Positions 53,040-61,344 of a DNA stretch of 64,000 bases are shown piece after piece (within the stretch, counting starts at the first letter, position 1; each line of letters starts with the position of its first letter). The notes beneath the pieces are model-generated. The model saw only the letters and a program-made list of their open reading frames with translations, ran no database searches and had not been told where the DNA came from. The translations under genes and the position numbers were made by a program. Origin of the DNA: Georhizobium profundi (GTDB lineage Bacteria; Pseudomonadota; Alphaproteobacteria; Rhizobiales; Rhizobiaceae); NCBI RefSeq assembly GCF_003952725.1, contig NZ_CP032509.1, forward strand, positions 2,876,001 through 2,940,000, given 5' to 3'.

Positions 53040-53843
53040 ATGGGCGAATTCAATTTCACGATTAAATACGACAGTGGCGCGAAGGAGTTTGACGGCTTAG
53101 ATCATTACTACGGAGCGCAATCCCTATTCGGTATTTCCCAAATCCTTCTGATTGGCTTTCACGCCTTCTTCAACAAAGACATCCTTACCCAAGCCCCTTC
53201 AGCCAAAGGTTTCCGCTTGGTGCTAGGAAAATCGAAGACGGGAAGCTGGGAGCAAGCAATCCAGCTAGTGATCACCGACCAAACCGTGATGCAGGTCGCG
53301 AACGATCTAGGAAAAAATGCACTTTACGACTTGCTTAAATGGGTGCTCCTGACCGGCGTCGGAGGCCGGTACGCTCTGAAGTACCGAAAATCTATAAAGA
53401 GAGCACGGGAGCTTGAGCGAGAAAATGACGACCTACAAGAAAAACTCGACGAGGCGCTAAGGCGGGCACATTCGCCCGTCAAGCATCAAGGCCTCAATGT
53501 ACACGTCATGTCTGGCAGAACGACTCTTGTCACGTTCAACGAGTCAACGCTCAACTATTTAGAAACTGAATTAATAAGCGACGAAACGCAGATCGTCGAC
53601 TGCGCTATCAGCCGATTTAACGCGCGTACTGGTACTGGTCGACTTATAAAAAGCCTCGACGCCGTCTCCGTTCCTTTTATGCCGATAGACCGACTTCCCC
53701 CTACACAGAATACCGCGTTGGCAGACAATCTGGGGCAAGTTGCGCGTGGTATATTTGCACCTACGAAGCTGCTCGTATCGGAAGTCACTGACAGTGCAGG
53801 TTATATTAAGCGCTATCGCCTTCATCGGGTAATTCGCAACTGA
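53040..53843 (+). CDS. Plus-strand moron, uncharacterised three-part protein
   Basis: A 267-residue protein with no assigned function. Residues 1-95 are a mixed alpha/beta domain (FTIKYDSGAKEFDGLDHYYG, then FRLVLGKSKTGSWEQAIQLV). Next come a hydrophobic helix (LLKWVLLTGVGGRYALKY) and a coiled coil (ARELERENDDLQEKLDEALR). Residues about 155-267 form a second beta-rich domain ending YIKRYRLHRVIRN. I recall similar proteins as uncharacterised accessory genes but cannot name a family with certainty. It is opposite in strand to the late genes and lower in GC, which indicates lateral acquisition and separate expression, perhaps in the lysogen. Confidence 0.75.
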   Translation: MGEFNFTIKYDSGAKEFDGLDHYYGAQSLFGISQILLIGFHAFFNKDILTQAPSAKGFRLVLGKSKTGSWEQAIQLVITDQTVMQVANDLGKNALYDLLKWVLLTGVGGRYALKYRKSIKRARELERENDDLQEKLDEALRRAHSPVKHQGLNVHVMSGRTTLVTFNESTLNYLETELISDETQIVDCAISRFNARTGTGRLIKSLDAVSVPFMPIDRLPPTQNTALADNLGQVARGIFAPTKLLVSEVTDSAGYIKRYRLHRVIRN

Positions 53844-54035
53844 TGTATGGCGAAAAACATGAGTGATCTAGCCGCAAATTCATGAAGAGACACAAGCCGC
53901 CATTGGCGCCAACCGCGTTTGGGTTGGCTGGGCGCACCAGGTGCTCGGCGATGAGGTTTGGCCTCGGTCGGGATCGGTCTAGCCGATGCCCTCAGTCGCT
54001 GCACGCAGATCGATGGTCGTCCTGATTGAGATTCG

Positions 54036-54692
54036 CTAATCGAGTCGCTTGATCAACGCAAGAGGCAGCCATGAAGGACACGCACGTCCGAGCACGTCGA
54101 TCAGCACCAGTGCCGCATCCTTGTTCGAGCCAGCGCCCAACGCCTCGATACGCCCCTTGAACGAACCGAATGGCCCATCCTTGATGGCCACCGTCACGCC
54201 GATCTTGAAGGCCTTCGCATCTATAGGAACGCGGCCATAGTCGAACGCTCCTCCGGCTGCCAAGTCCTTGAAAGCCTCCATCTCTTTCAACCGAATGGGC
54301 ATCGGCTGCTCACCCGCACCGACGATCCAGATCACGTCTTTGACGCCGCGAAGACCAGCAAAACAGGCAGCGCCAGGCACCACATGCACGAACACGAATC
54401 CGGTGATGACAGGTGCATCGACAGACGGCTTTTTCCGACCACGACAGCGCACCATCTTCCGCTTCCGCATAGGAATCCAGCTGTGGATATCCGCCTTGTC
54501 GAGCCGCTCCGCCACGTCCTTCTCATGCCCGTTCTGCACCACGAGTGCGTACCAGCGCCGCTCGCCGGGCTGGTGCCGGTTGGCCATCGTGAGGAAGCTG
54601 GCCTCGATCGAGCGAAGGTTGGCCGTCTTTTGCATCCTGCGCAGCGCTGCCTCGGCATCGGCGAATCCGGTCTCAAGCCGCTTCATCATCAT
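54036..54692 (-). CDS. NusG-like transcription antitermination protein
   Basis: A roughly 218-residue NusG paralogue. The NGN domain is clear (RRWYALVVQNGHEKDVAERL, then PVITGFVFVHVVPGAACFAG), and the C-terminal KOW motif is VAIKDGPFGSFKGRIEAL. NusG family members bind RNA polymerase and alter pausing and termination. A phage-specific copy just ahead of the late operon suggests that it is the late-gene antiterminator, in place of lambda Q. I chose the ATG at 54692, eight bases after GAGGG. Confidence 0.85.
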   Translation of the reverse strand: MMMKRLETGFADAEAALRRMQKTANLRSIEASFLTMANRHQPGERRWYALVVQNGHEKDVAERLDKADIHSWIPMRKRKMVRCRGRKKPSVDAPVITGFVFVHVVPGAACFAGLRGVKDVIWIVGAGEQPMPIRLKEMEAFKDLAAGGAFDYGRVPIDAKAFKIGVTVAIKDGPFGSFKGRIEALGAGSNKDAALVLIDVLGRACPSWLPLALIKRLD

Positions 54693-56013
54693 CGTCCGCA
54701 TCCCTCGTCTTCACTGCCTTCTCGAATTCCGCCATCGCCGCATCCGGGTCCTCGCCCGCCGGCATCCAGATCCAGTCCGGTCCATCCGGCAGCCATGGCC
54801 AGCCCCGCCGCTCATGGAGCGTGCGCCAGGCGTCCCACTCTGCCGAGCCGCTGCGCACCTTTTCGAAGCTGTCCGATAGCGCCAGCGCCGCCGCGCCCAC
54901 CTGCCATCCGCGCCCCTGCGTTGCTTGAGAGTGCATCCGGTTCACCAGCGGCCAGCCATGCGTTGCGAGGTGCTGAAGCCGGTAGCGCTCGCCCTCGTCT
55001 CCGCCTCGCTCGATCATCGTCTGGATGAACAGCGAAGGCTTCGGCAGCGGCCCATGCGGCTTCAGAAGATCGATGAAGCGAAACGCGCCCCATGCCTTGC
55101 CAAAGGGTGCCGCCTGATCGCTTGGCGCATGGCCCTTCGCCGCCATCGCCGCCTTCTCCGCGCGCTCCAGGATCTTCGGGTCCAGCCCGTTCCAGAGCTT
55201 GTCGCGCAGATAGTTCGCGATCGGAATTGGCTGTTTCTTGCGCCGCTCGACGTCCCGCAGATAGGCGTCCCGCCACCGCTCGGCCTCAAGACGCTCGTCG
55301 GCCGTCAGCTTGGCGTATTGCCGCGCCACATGCCCAGGCGACGAGGTGTCCCAGTTCTTCCACGGACCAGCGTCGAAGCCCCGACCGTTGCAGAGCCGCA
55401 TGACGCGCTTCTCGAAATCGGCCGTTCCCGGTCGATCGCATGTTTTCGGCTCATCGGCCTTCGATCTGTCGGCCTGGACGGTCTCGCCTTCGTCCTGCCC
55501 TTCCAGATCGGAATCGATCCCGCGCTCGCGCGCCTCTCTCTCTGAGGGGTCTTTGGAGGGGTAAGGAGGGGTTGGGTGACAATGGGAGTCACCCTTATCT
55601 TTCGCCGGTGTCACCCTTAGCGTGTCGCCGGTGTCACCCTTAGGCGCATCGTCGTCATCCGCTAAGGGTGACACCGTGTCACCCTTATTTGCAGGCGTCT
55701 GTGCGGAGACCGCATTCCAGCCGTCCGCCTCAATCCGCCGCAGCACGGTCAGGTCCATGGCATATTCGCGAGTAGATTTCGGGCCGCAGCCGCCGGCGCG
55801 CACGATCGCCAGCAGGCCGATATCGACCATCGTGGAAAGCTCGCGCTGCACCTGCCTTGTGGAGCATTGCGCCGCGCGCGCGATCGTGGCGACCGCCGGG
55901 AATATCCGGCTGCCATCGTCATCGCAGGCGTCAATCAGCTTGAGCAGGATCAGCTTGCGGCACGGCGTGCCCATGTCGCAGCCAAAGCCGAGCCCGAGGA
56001 GACGCGCACTCAC
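54673..56013 (-). CDS. Replication initiator-like protein with HTH domain
   Basis: A 446-residue protein. The N-terminal region (CRKLILLKLIDACDDDGSRI onward) is a winged helix-turn-helix like those of phage replication proteins (IARAAQCSTRQVQRELSTM). The middle is disordered and contains KGDT/KGDS units that are coded by the iterons. The C-terminal third is helical with AWGAFRFIDLLKPHGPLPKP. The presence of iterons inside the gene is the classic lambda O arrangement. The GTG start at 56013 overlaps the stop of the upstream PP-loop gene (GTGA). Confidence 0.8.
   Translation of the reverse strand: MSARLLGLGFGCDMGTPCRKLILLKLIDACDDDGSRIFPAVATIARAAQCSTRQVQRELSTMVDIGLLAIVRAGGCGPKSTREYAMDLTVLRRIEADGWNAVSAQTPANKGDTVSPLADDDDAPKGDTGDTLRVTPAKDKGDSHCHPTPPYPSKDPSEREARERGIDSDLEGQDEGETVQADRSKADEPKTCDRPGTADFEKRVMRLCNGRGFDAGPWKNWDTSSPGHVARQYAKLTADERLEAERWRDAYLRDVERRKKQPIPIANYLRDKLWNGLDPKILERAEKAAMAAKGHAPSDQAAPFGKAWGAFRFIDLLKPHGPLPKPSLFIQTMIERGGDEGERYRLQHLATHGWPLVNRMHSQATQGRGWQVGAAALALSDSFEKVRSGSAEWDAWRTLHERRGWPWLPDGPDWIWMPAGEDPDAAMAEFEKAVKTRDADDDDEAA
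55571..55687. repeat. Iteron cluster, candidate phage replication origin
   Basis: The ten-mer GTCACCCTTA or its reverse complement occurs at 55588, 55610, 55633, 55663 (inverted) and 55678, with a partial inverted copy at 55571-55580. The direct copies are 22, 23 and 45 bases apart, close to two and four helical turns. The last two form a perfect 12-1-12 inverted repeat with arms TAAGGGTGACAC. All lie inside the initiator gene, as in phage lambda. Confidence 0.75.
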
Positions 56014-56930
56014 AGCCCGCACCCGGCTTCACAGATCATGAGCATCCCCTGCCCACGTTCTTCATCAGTCGACAAATCAACCTGATCCAGTGGAACACGA
56101 TCTCGGTGGAGATACTCGCGCTCGCGCATCCCAGGTGTCTCGCGGATGAGCCGGTCGATTTCGACAGCGTCAGCCCAAGCTTTCGGATCGTTGTCCCGAA
56201 GCCATCGCCACTCCGCATTCGTCTTGTAGGGGCAAAAGATGCAGGCGCTCTTGGGAGGGACGGGAAAATCGTGTGCTTGCAGCCAAGCAACACAGTCACG
56301 TCGGGACATGCGTTTTTCGAGAAGCGGATAGCGGTTCACTGTCCACGACGTGAATGCAGCGCCCGCACGAACAACCTCGTCGGTCGAGATCCCAATCCAC
56401 ACCTCACAGGAACCGGAGGGTATTCGCTGCCGAGGTCTAAAGCCGAGCAGTTCCCGCTGCTTCTTCTCCAGCGGCTCGATCTTGAACTCTCGGGTGCACT
56501 GCCTCTTCCCCTGGCCGCCGCGACCGCTTTTGCCGCCAGAAGTGAAGAAAGGCGCGCTGACAAATCGATCATTATTGATGACCCCGCGACCAGCAGATCG
56601 GTTGCGAATTCGGTCTGAGAGGCTGCCACCCCGGCTGACCCGATGTGTGCCCACGCGCCCATTGCTGTAGCGCTTGATCTGTCCATCGAGCCAATCGAGC
56701 TGCGCGTAGGTCGCATCGCTTTCGTCGCCGACATCGGCATGAATGATGTGATCAACCCACGGAAGCTCGCCAACGCACATCATCAGGATGAGCGTCGTCG
56801 ACTGGATGCCGCCGCCGTTCGAAAGTACCCGAAGTTTCACACCATCGACTGGCCCCCAAGACCAGCCGCCGCGGCGGACCCGTGGGAGCTTTGCCGGCTT
56901 GGGTGATGAAAGCTCGAAAACAGTCGTCAC
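56010..56930 (-). CDS. PP-loop ATPase related to PAPS reductase
   Basis: A 306-residue protein of the N-type ATP pyrophosphatase fold. The PP-loop is SNGGGIQS (residues 37-44), preceded by the strand VKLRVL. Further blocks are HADVGDESDATYAQLDWLDG and, near the C-terminus, SACIFCPYKTNAEWRWLRDN with two cysteines. The family includes PAPS reductases, tRNA thiolation and DndC-like DNA phosphorothioation enzymes; this branch is frequent in phages and of unknown activity. The GTG at 56930, after GAGAGGGGG, is the most probable start. It is coupled to the initiator gene and divergent from the HNH gene. Confidence 0.8.
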   Translation of the reverse strand: MTTVFELSSPKPAKLPRVRRGGWSWGPVDGVKLRVLSNGGGIQSTTLILMMCVGELPWVDHIIHADVGDESDATYAQLDWLDGQIKRYSNGRVGTHRVSRGGSLSDRIRNRSAGRGVINNDRFVSAPFFTSGGKSGRGGQGKRQCTREFKIEPLEKKQRELLGFRPRQRIPSGSCEVWIGISTDEVVRAGAAFTSWTVNRYPLLEKRMSRRDCVAWLQAHDFPVPPKSACIFCPYKTNAEWRWLRDNDPKAWADAVEIDRLIRETPGMREREYLHRDRVPLDQVDLSTDEERGQGMLMICEAGCGL

Positions 56931-57040
56931 AACGGCACCCCCTCTCGCCGCTCCGCATGAGGAAGCGACTTGCCGCCACCCGGAGGTTGCAATCTGAGAG
57001 AAAGACGGCAATCTCGGCCGGTAACGGGGGAGAGAGCTTT

Positions 57041-57844
57041 ATGGCTTGGGGCTTTGTGCGCGGTCAGAAATACAACCGCCGACAGGATATCCATGCTCGC
57101 TTTGGCGGCCAGCAGCAGGGCGGCATCATTACACCCGCCAATCACAACGTCATCTTCATCATGACAGGAAAGCGCGGCGCCGAGTACGGCTACGACGACA
57201 TCCATTATGATGACGGCCGGATCGACTATTTCGGCGAGGGACAGGTAGGCGAAATGCAGATGGTCCGCGGAAACTTGGCGCTGGCTGAGCACGTCGCAAA
57301 TGGCAAAGATCTTCTCTGGTTCGAAAAGGCCTATCCCGAGCGCTCGATCACTTACATGGGGCAATACATCTGCGCGGGCTGGCGCCGAGGTCAGTCGAAG
57401 GACCGCGACGACGCTAAGCGCTCGGCGATTATCTTTGAATTGCACCCAATCGAAAACGTTGTCGAAGCGGCGGAGACGATAGAGCTGCCAATTGGCAACA
57501 TGGACGAGCTTCGTCGCCGCGCGTTCGAGGCAGCGAGCCTGTCCGGAGTTCGCGGGCAAAGCATGCGTACAATTTATCAGCGATCCGCCGATGTTCGAGC
57601 CTACGTGCTCGCACGCGCAAACGGCGACTGTGAGGGCTGTAGCCAACCCGCCCCATTCATGCGCCGAGACGGCTCGCCGTACTTGGAGCCACACCATCTG
57701 AGAAGAGCAAGTGATGGTGGTCCCGACCATCCTCGTTTCGTGATCGCTCTTTGCCCGAATTGCCATACTCGAACGCATCACGGCGAAGACGGCGCGATCT
57801 ACAATGCGGCGCTTCTGAAGCGTATGCCGCAGATTGAGCCTTAA
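57041..57844 (+). CDS. HNH endonuclease with N-terminal DNA-reading domain (McrA-like)
   Basis: A 267-residue protein. Residues 1-95 carry FGGQQQGGIITPANHNVIFI, then GYDDIHYDDGR, FGEGQVGEMQMVRGN and GKDLLWFE, a pattern shared with SRA/PUA-like domains of modification-dependent restriction enzymes. The C-terminal HNH module has the zinc cysteines C197, C200, C238 and C241, and catalytic HH at 218-219. It should cut DNA, possibly only when modified. A strong GGGGGAGAGAG ribosome site precedes the ATG. It is the only plus-strand gene in this block. Confidence 0.82.
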   Translation: MAWGFVRGQKYNRRQDIHARFGGQQQGGIITPANHNVIFIMTGKRGAEYGYDDIHYDDGRIDYFGEGQVGEMQMVRGNLALAEHVANGKDLLWFEKAYPERSITYMGQYICAGWRRGQSKDRDDAKRSAIIFELHPIENVVEAAETIELPIGNMDELRRRAFEAASLSGVRGQSMRTIYQRSADVRAYVLARANGDCEGCSQPAPFMRRDGSPYLEPHHLRRASDGGPDHPRFVIALCPNCHTRTHHGEDGAIYNAALLKRMPQIEP

Positions 57845-57888
57845 TGGTGCACGAGAGGAAAAGGCGGCCCTCGAAGCTCCTTTGATAA

Positions 57889-58218
57889 TCATTGGCTGCA
57901 TGAAACCGCGCCCCCTGTCGTCGCGGGCGCCCGGTCCCGCTTGTCCCGCACCGCGGCGAGCGAAAGCCGCGCGCCGAGAAGTGCTCTGTCTGTTGAAAAG
58001 CCGAGTTCGCCATATTCGCTGCGCGTCCGGCGAAGCGCGGAGATCTCGACTGCGAGCCAGTCGAGGCCGGGCTGAAACTTCAGGCGCTCCAGCTCCGCGC
58101 GGATCTGCAGCTCGCGCTTGAGCAGGATCTCCAGCGGCATCCGAAGCAGCATGTCCGCCCGTGCCCCGTCGCTGGCAGCGTCGCGCAGGCCTTCGATGAT
58201 CGGCAGAAGGTCATCCAT
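57889..58218 (-). CDS. Hypothetical helical protein
   Basis: A 109-residue protein (MDDLLPIIEGLRDAASDGAR) with long helices (MLLRMPLEILLKRELQIRAE). Its start overlaps the end of the ParB/MT-A70 gene by 8 bases, so it belongs to the middle operon. No family recognised. Confidence 0.6.
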   Translation of the reverse strand: MDDLLPIIEGLRDAASDGARADMLLRMPLEILLKRELQIRAELERLKFQPGLDWLAVEISALRRTRSEYGELGFSTDRALLGARLSLAAVRDKRDRAPATTGGAVSCSQ

Positions 58219-59377
58219 CGGAACCGCCCTCGCCTGCCTCGAAGCCCCAGAACGACCAGCTGCCATTGCGGCGCACGTCGTCCGGCGCGAGCGATGCCTC
58301 ACGCTGGAAAAGCTCCAGCTTGCGCATGTCGGGATAGAGCCGCTCGATCATCTCCGCGAAGAAGCGCGGCTTGGCCGAGTGCCGGCCCGTCTTTTCCGCA
58401 TGGACGGAAGCCGCCTGCGTGCCCGGCAGCGGCGCCGGAAAATCGCCGCGCTTGCCGATCAGCAGCAGCTCGTGCCGGTCCCGCACCCACCGCCCCATGC
58501 CGATGTCGATCTTGTCCCAGATCATGCAGGTGACGAAGTCGAAGCCCCATGCGCGCAGAACGTCGACCCCGTCATCGGTTCGGTTCGCCGTTACCCAGAG
58601 AAAGCACACCGCATCGCGCGTCGCCGGCGAGGTCTTTCCGACGCAGAGCTCCTTGATCGCGTCGAGATCCATGGCCGGGTACATCAGCCCCCGGTCCTGC
58701 CCGGTCTCATCCGACCACGCTTCCTGTTCCCAGGCCGGGTCGGCATACAGGATCGGATAAGCCGCGACCGGCATCGTGCCGGCCTGGACGGTTCCGCGCG
58801 CGGCGATTTCGTTGATCAGGTCGGTTCGAACCCGCCGCCCATGCTCACGTTGGCGATCGCGAATCGACTTGGCGGTCGCCATCAGCTCGCGGGCGTTGTC
58901 CGGCTCGGGCAGGAAAGCCGTGCGGATCGGCTTTCGCGCCGGCTGCACGACGCCGTCGCGCCCCTCGACTTCCTCATGGTGGGGAATTTCCCCACCAGCG
59001 ACGAGGCTCTTGCGCACCTTCGCCACGGTCTTGTGATCGACGGCCAGCATCTGCGCGATCGCGCGCGACGAGATCGAAGGCGTGTCCCGCAGCTGGTCCG
59101 CGATCAGGTCGCGCTTCTGGGCTGCCGTGAGGTGCCGCCGCGAAACGTTCAGCTCGCGCGCCAGCGTCCGCTTCTCTTCCTCCGCAAGCCCCTTGCGCAC
59201 GAAACGCGGCCAGTCGACGAGGCCGAGGCTCTCGCAGATCGCCACGCGGTTATGCCCGTCGAGGATGTTGCCATCCTCGTCATATTCGACCGGTACGAGC
59301 ACGCCATGCGCGACGATCGAGGCTTTGAGCGCGGCGCGGTCATCGTCGGAAAGTGGCGGGAGGAGCTGATACTTCAT
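58211..59377 (-). CDS. ParB-like/MT-A70 methyltransferase fusion
   Basis: A 388-residue protein. Residues 1-130 are a ParB/Sulfiredoxin-type domain (NILDGHNRVAICESLG) with a helix-turn-helix (ISSRAIAQMLAVDHKTVAKV). Residues about 200-388 are an MT-A70 adenine methyltransferase domain (PILYADPAWEQEAW, AVCFLWVTANR, MIWDKIDIGMGRWVRDRHEL, ERLYPDMRKLELFQR). The catalytic DPPW is DPAW here (213-216). It may methylate phage DNA; activity with the changed motif is uncertain. Confidence 0.88.
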   Translation of the reverse strand: MKYQLLPPLSDDDRAALKASIVAHGVLVPVEYDEDGNILDGHNRVAICESLGLVDWPRFVRKGLAEEEKRTLARELNVSRRHLTAAQKRDLIADQLRDTPSISSRAIAQMLAVDHKTVAKVRKSLVAGGEIPHHEEVEGRDGVVQPARKPIRTAFLPEPDNARELMATAKSIRDRQREHGRRVRTDLINEIAARGTVQAGTMPVAAYPILYADPAWEQEAWSDETGQDRGLMYPAMDLDAIKELCVGKTSPATRDAVCFLWVTANRTDDGVDVLRAWGFDFVTCMIWDKIDIGMGRWVRDRHELLLIGKRGDFPAPLPGTQAASVHAEKTGRHSAKPRFFAEMIERLYPDMRKLELFQREASLAPDDVRRNGSWSFWGFEAGEGGSDG

Positions 59378-59847
59378 CAGCCGTGCTCCGGCATCATGCC
59401 GAGCGCGACGAGATAGGTGTCGAGAATCGCCTCTTGCTCGGCCCGCTCGTCCGGATCGAGCTTGCGCAACGCGATCACCCGCCGAAGCGCCTTGGTGTCG
59501 AAACCGCAGCCCTTCGCCTCGGAATAGACAACCTTGATGTCGTCGGCGATCGCCTTCTTTTCTTCCTCGAGCCGTTCGATCCGTTCGACGAACGCCCGCA
59601 GCTGGTCGCGCGCAACCCCGTTCGTGTAAGGCGATGGCGCCTCGCGCTGCACAGCCTCCACCGCGTCGACTGCCTCTTTGAGCTGCGACAGCGTCGCCGG
59701 CGGCGTCTCGGTGCCGTGCGGCAGCGTTATCGTCACAGTCATCTCGGAATCATCGGCAGCAGCCGCCGCCTTGCCGCGCTTCGCCTTGGCCGGTTTAGAA
59801 GCGGACGCTTTCGGATTGCGCGGGCTGAAAGGATCGTAATCGGCCAT
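59377..59847 (-). CDS. DUF2312/GapR-family nucleoid protein
   Basis: A 156-residue protein. The last 90 residues contain [40 protein letters not shown] and [13 protein letters not shown], the DUF2312 signature of GapR, the Caulobacter protein that binds overtwisted DNA ahead of replication forks. The N-terminal 65 residues are a phage-specific basic extension rich in Lys and Ala. It overlaps both neighbours. The likely role is to aid phage replication or topology. Confidence 0.9.
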   Translation of the reverse strand: MADYDPFSPRNPKASASKPAKAKRGKAAAAADDSEMTVTITLPHGTETPPATLSQLKEAVDAVEAVQREAPSPYTNGVARDQLRAFVERIERLEEEKKAIADDIKVVYSEAKGCGFDTKALRRVIALRKLDPDERAEQEAILDTYLVALGMMPEHG

Positions 59848-60509
59848 CACGCACCCCCCTCGTCGGCGATCGGCGTGTCAGCCTCTGCAAACGACCGCTG
59901 TCGGAGCTGCCGGCACACGGCCTCTGCGATCTCACGGCCTGTCATGCGCCAGACCATCTCGCAGATCATGGAGTGTCGGGTTGCCCGCGAGCCGACCGAA
60001 ACCGAATGCCGCCGAGCTTCGTCGCAAAGCTCCTCGCGCCAGAGCAGTCCGAGAAGGGCGCTGGCTCGGGGCTGCAAACGGACATCCTTGAAAGGATCGA
60101 AAGCTCTCGACCAGTACTGAGGGATTGGCGTCGGATAGCGCCAGCAGTGCCGCCGCCGTCTGTAGACGCCGAGAAAAGCCGGGTGATTGAGATCGATCTC
60201 CGAGGGTGAACCATCGCTCATCCATGGCTCACGGTACTCTGCGAAATGCTTTTCATGTGCCGCGACGAAGACGAAGTGGCAGCACTTGCTGAAGGCGTCC
60301 CACTGCTCGTCGAGCCGCTTCAGCGTGTCTTTCTCGGATTTGATCTCGACGCCGATGATCGCTTGGCGAGTGACCGCCGCGACATCGATTCTGTTCGATC
60401 CCGTCCCGGCTACGTTGAGCTCGTGGACGATCCGCGCCGTCGGAAACAATTCCCGCAGTCGGCTCACGACAAAGTCGCGCAGTTCGCGTTCCGCTGATGA
60501 TCCGGCCAT
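59847..60509 (-). CDS. PD-(D/E)XK nuclease-like protein
   Basis: A 220-residue protein. The stretch [20 protein letters not shown] contains an Asp and an Glu-x-Lys spaced as in PD-(D/E)XK nucleases (MmcB-like), with a preceding helix ([20 protein letters not shown]). Recognition beyond this motif is not possible. It overlaps the next gene and may process replication intermediates or act in exclusion. Confidence 0.6.
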   Translation of the reverse strand: MAGSSAERELRDFVVSRLRELFPTARIVHELNVAGTGSNRIDVAAVTRQAIIGVEIKSEKDTLKRLDEQWDAFSKCCHFVFVAAHEKHFAEYREPWMSDGSPSEIDLNHPAFLGVYRRRRHCWRYPTPIPQYWSRAFDPFKDVRLQPRASALLGLLWREELCDEARRHSVSVGSRATRHSMICEMVWRMTGREIAEAVCRQLRQRSFAEADTPIADEGGA

Positions 60510-60841
60510 CACACCTCGCCCCGCCGGTAATCGCGCCACTTGTCGAGGATGCGCACCACAGTCGCTTCCGTGACGCCCAGCTTCTGGGCGATCTCAGCCG
60601 TGTCCCACTCGGCGCGCGCATGCAGCAGCAGGCAGGCACCGACGATCGCGTCGAGATCCGCATCGGTATGAATGGCGCCCTTCTCGCGCGCGCAGACCGC
60701 TGCGAACGCCATGTCGAAGAGCAGGCCGCACCAGGCGGAGATCGAGTAGCCGCGCGCCTGCGCTTGGGTGTCCAGCACGGCCTTTGCCCGCGCCGTCACG
60801 CTCACCTGCACACCGACCATATTCTGAAAGGGCGCAGCCAT
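60509..60841 (-). CDS. Hypothetical protein with C-terminal HTH
   Basis: A 110-residue protein (MAAPFQNMVGVQVSVTARAK). The C-terminus has WDTAEIAQKLGVTEATVVRI, a plausible helix-turn-helix. The first half looks like a ribbon-helix-helix-type strand and helix pair. Probably a small phage regulator. Confidence 0.6.
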   Translation of the reverse strand: MAAPFQNMVGVQVSVTARAKAVLDTQAQARGYSISAWCGLLFDMAFAAVCAREKGAIHTDADLDAIVGACLLLHARAEWDTAEIAQKLGVTEATVVRILDKWRDYRRGEV

Positions 60842-60843
60842 CG

Positions 60844-61344
60844 TTACGCCCCCGCTTGTCCGTCGCGTGCCCGAGCCCGGGCAGCATGGTGAGCGCAGTA
60901 TGGACGGTTGAGCTTCAGCTCGCCGGCGTCGCGGTCCGCCACTGGCAGGCCGCAGAACCGATGTTCATCGGCAGCCACCTGATGACCGCTCACCGGGAAG
61001 TGGCAGGCAAAGCCTCCCAACTGCGCAAGGCTGATGTCCTTCGCCAGCCGTTCGGCATCCAGGCCGGCTGCCGACGCCTTGACGGCAGGCGCCAGATCAT
61101 CCTTCAGCTTGACGGCCTTCGGACCGCGCGGCGTTTCGGGCGCCTCACGCTTGCCGAGCTGGATACGGGTGCCCGGTCCGCCATGGCCACCGGGCTCGCG
61201 CGGCGAAGGCACACCCATGCGGTTGAGCTTGCCGATCACGGCGTTGCGGCTCACTCCAAGGCGTTGCGCGATGAGCCCGCAGCTCATACCCTCGCGGCGC
61301 AGATCTCTGGCGGTTTCCGCCATGCTGCTGGTCCAATCAACCAT
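60844..61344 (-). CDS. GcrA-family cell cycle regulator
   Basis: A 166-residue protein of the GcrA family, which in Caulobacter recruits sigma70 RNA polymerase to promoters methylated by CcrM. The N-terminal helix-turn-helix is clear (LIAQRLGVSRNAVIGKLNRM), the middle is disordered, and the C-terminal end has the family cysteine/histidine pattern (CHFPVSGHQVA, FCGLPV, YCAHH). Length is similar to host GcrA. It overlaps the downstream gene and is part of the middle operon. Confidence 0.88.
   Translation of the reverse strand: MVDWTSSMAETARDLRREGMSCGLIAQRLGVSRNAVIGKLNRMGVPSPREPGGHGGPGTRIQLGKREAPETPRGPKAVKLKDDLAPAVKASAAGLDAERLAKDISLAQLGGFACHFPVSGHQVAADEHRFCGLPVADRDAGELKLNRPYCAHHAARARARDGQAGA

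Noticed and set aside
53909..53927. Hairpin CCAACC/GGTTGG downstream of the plus-strand moron as a terminator
   Set aside because: The stem is only six pairs with no T run; too weak to call.
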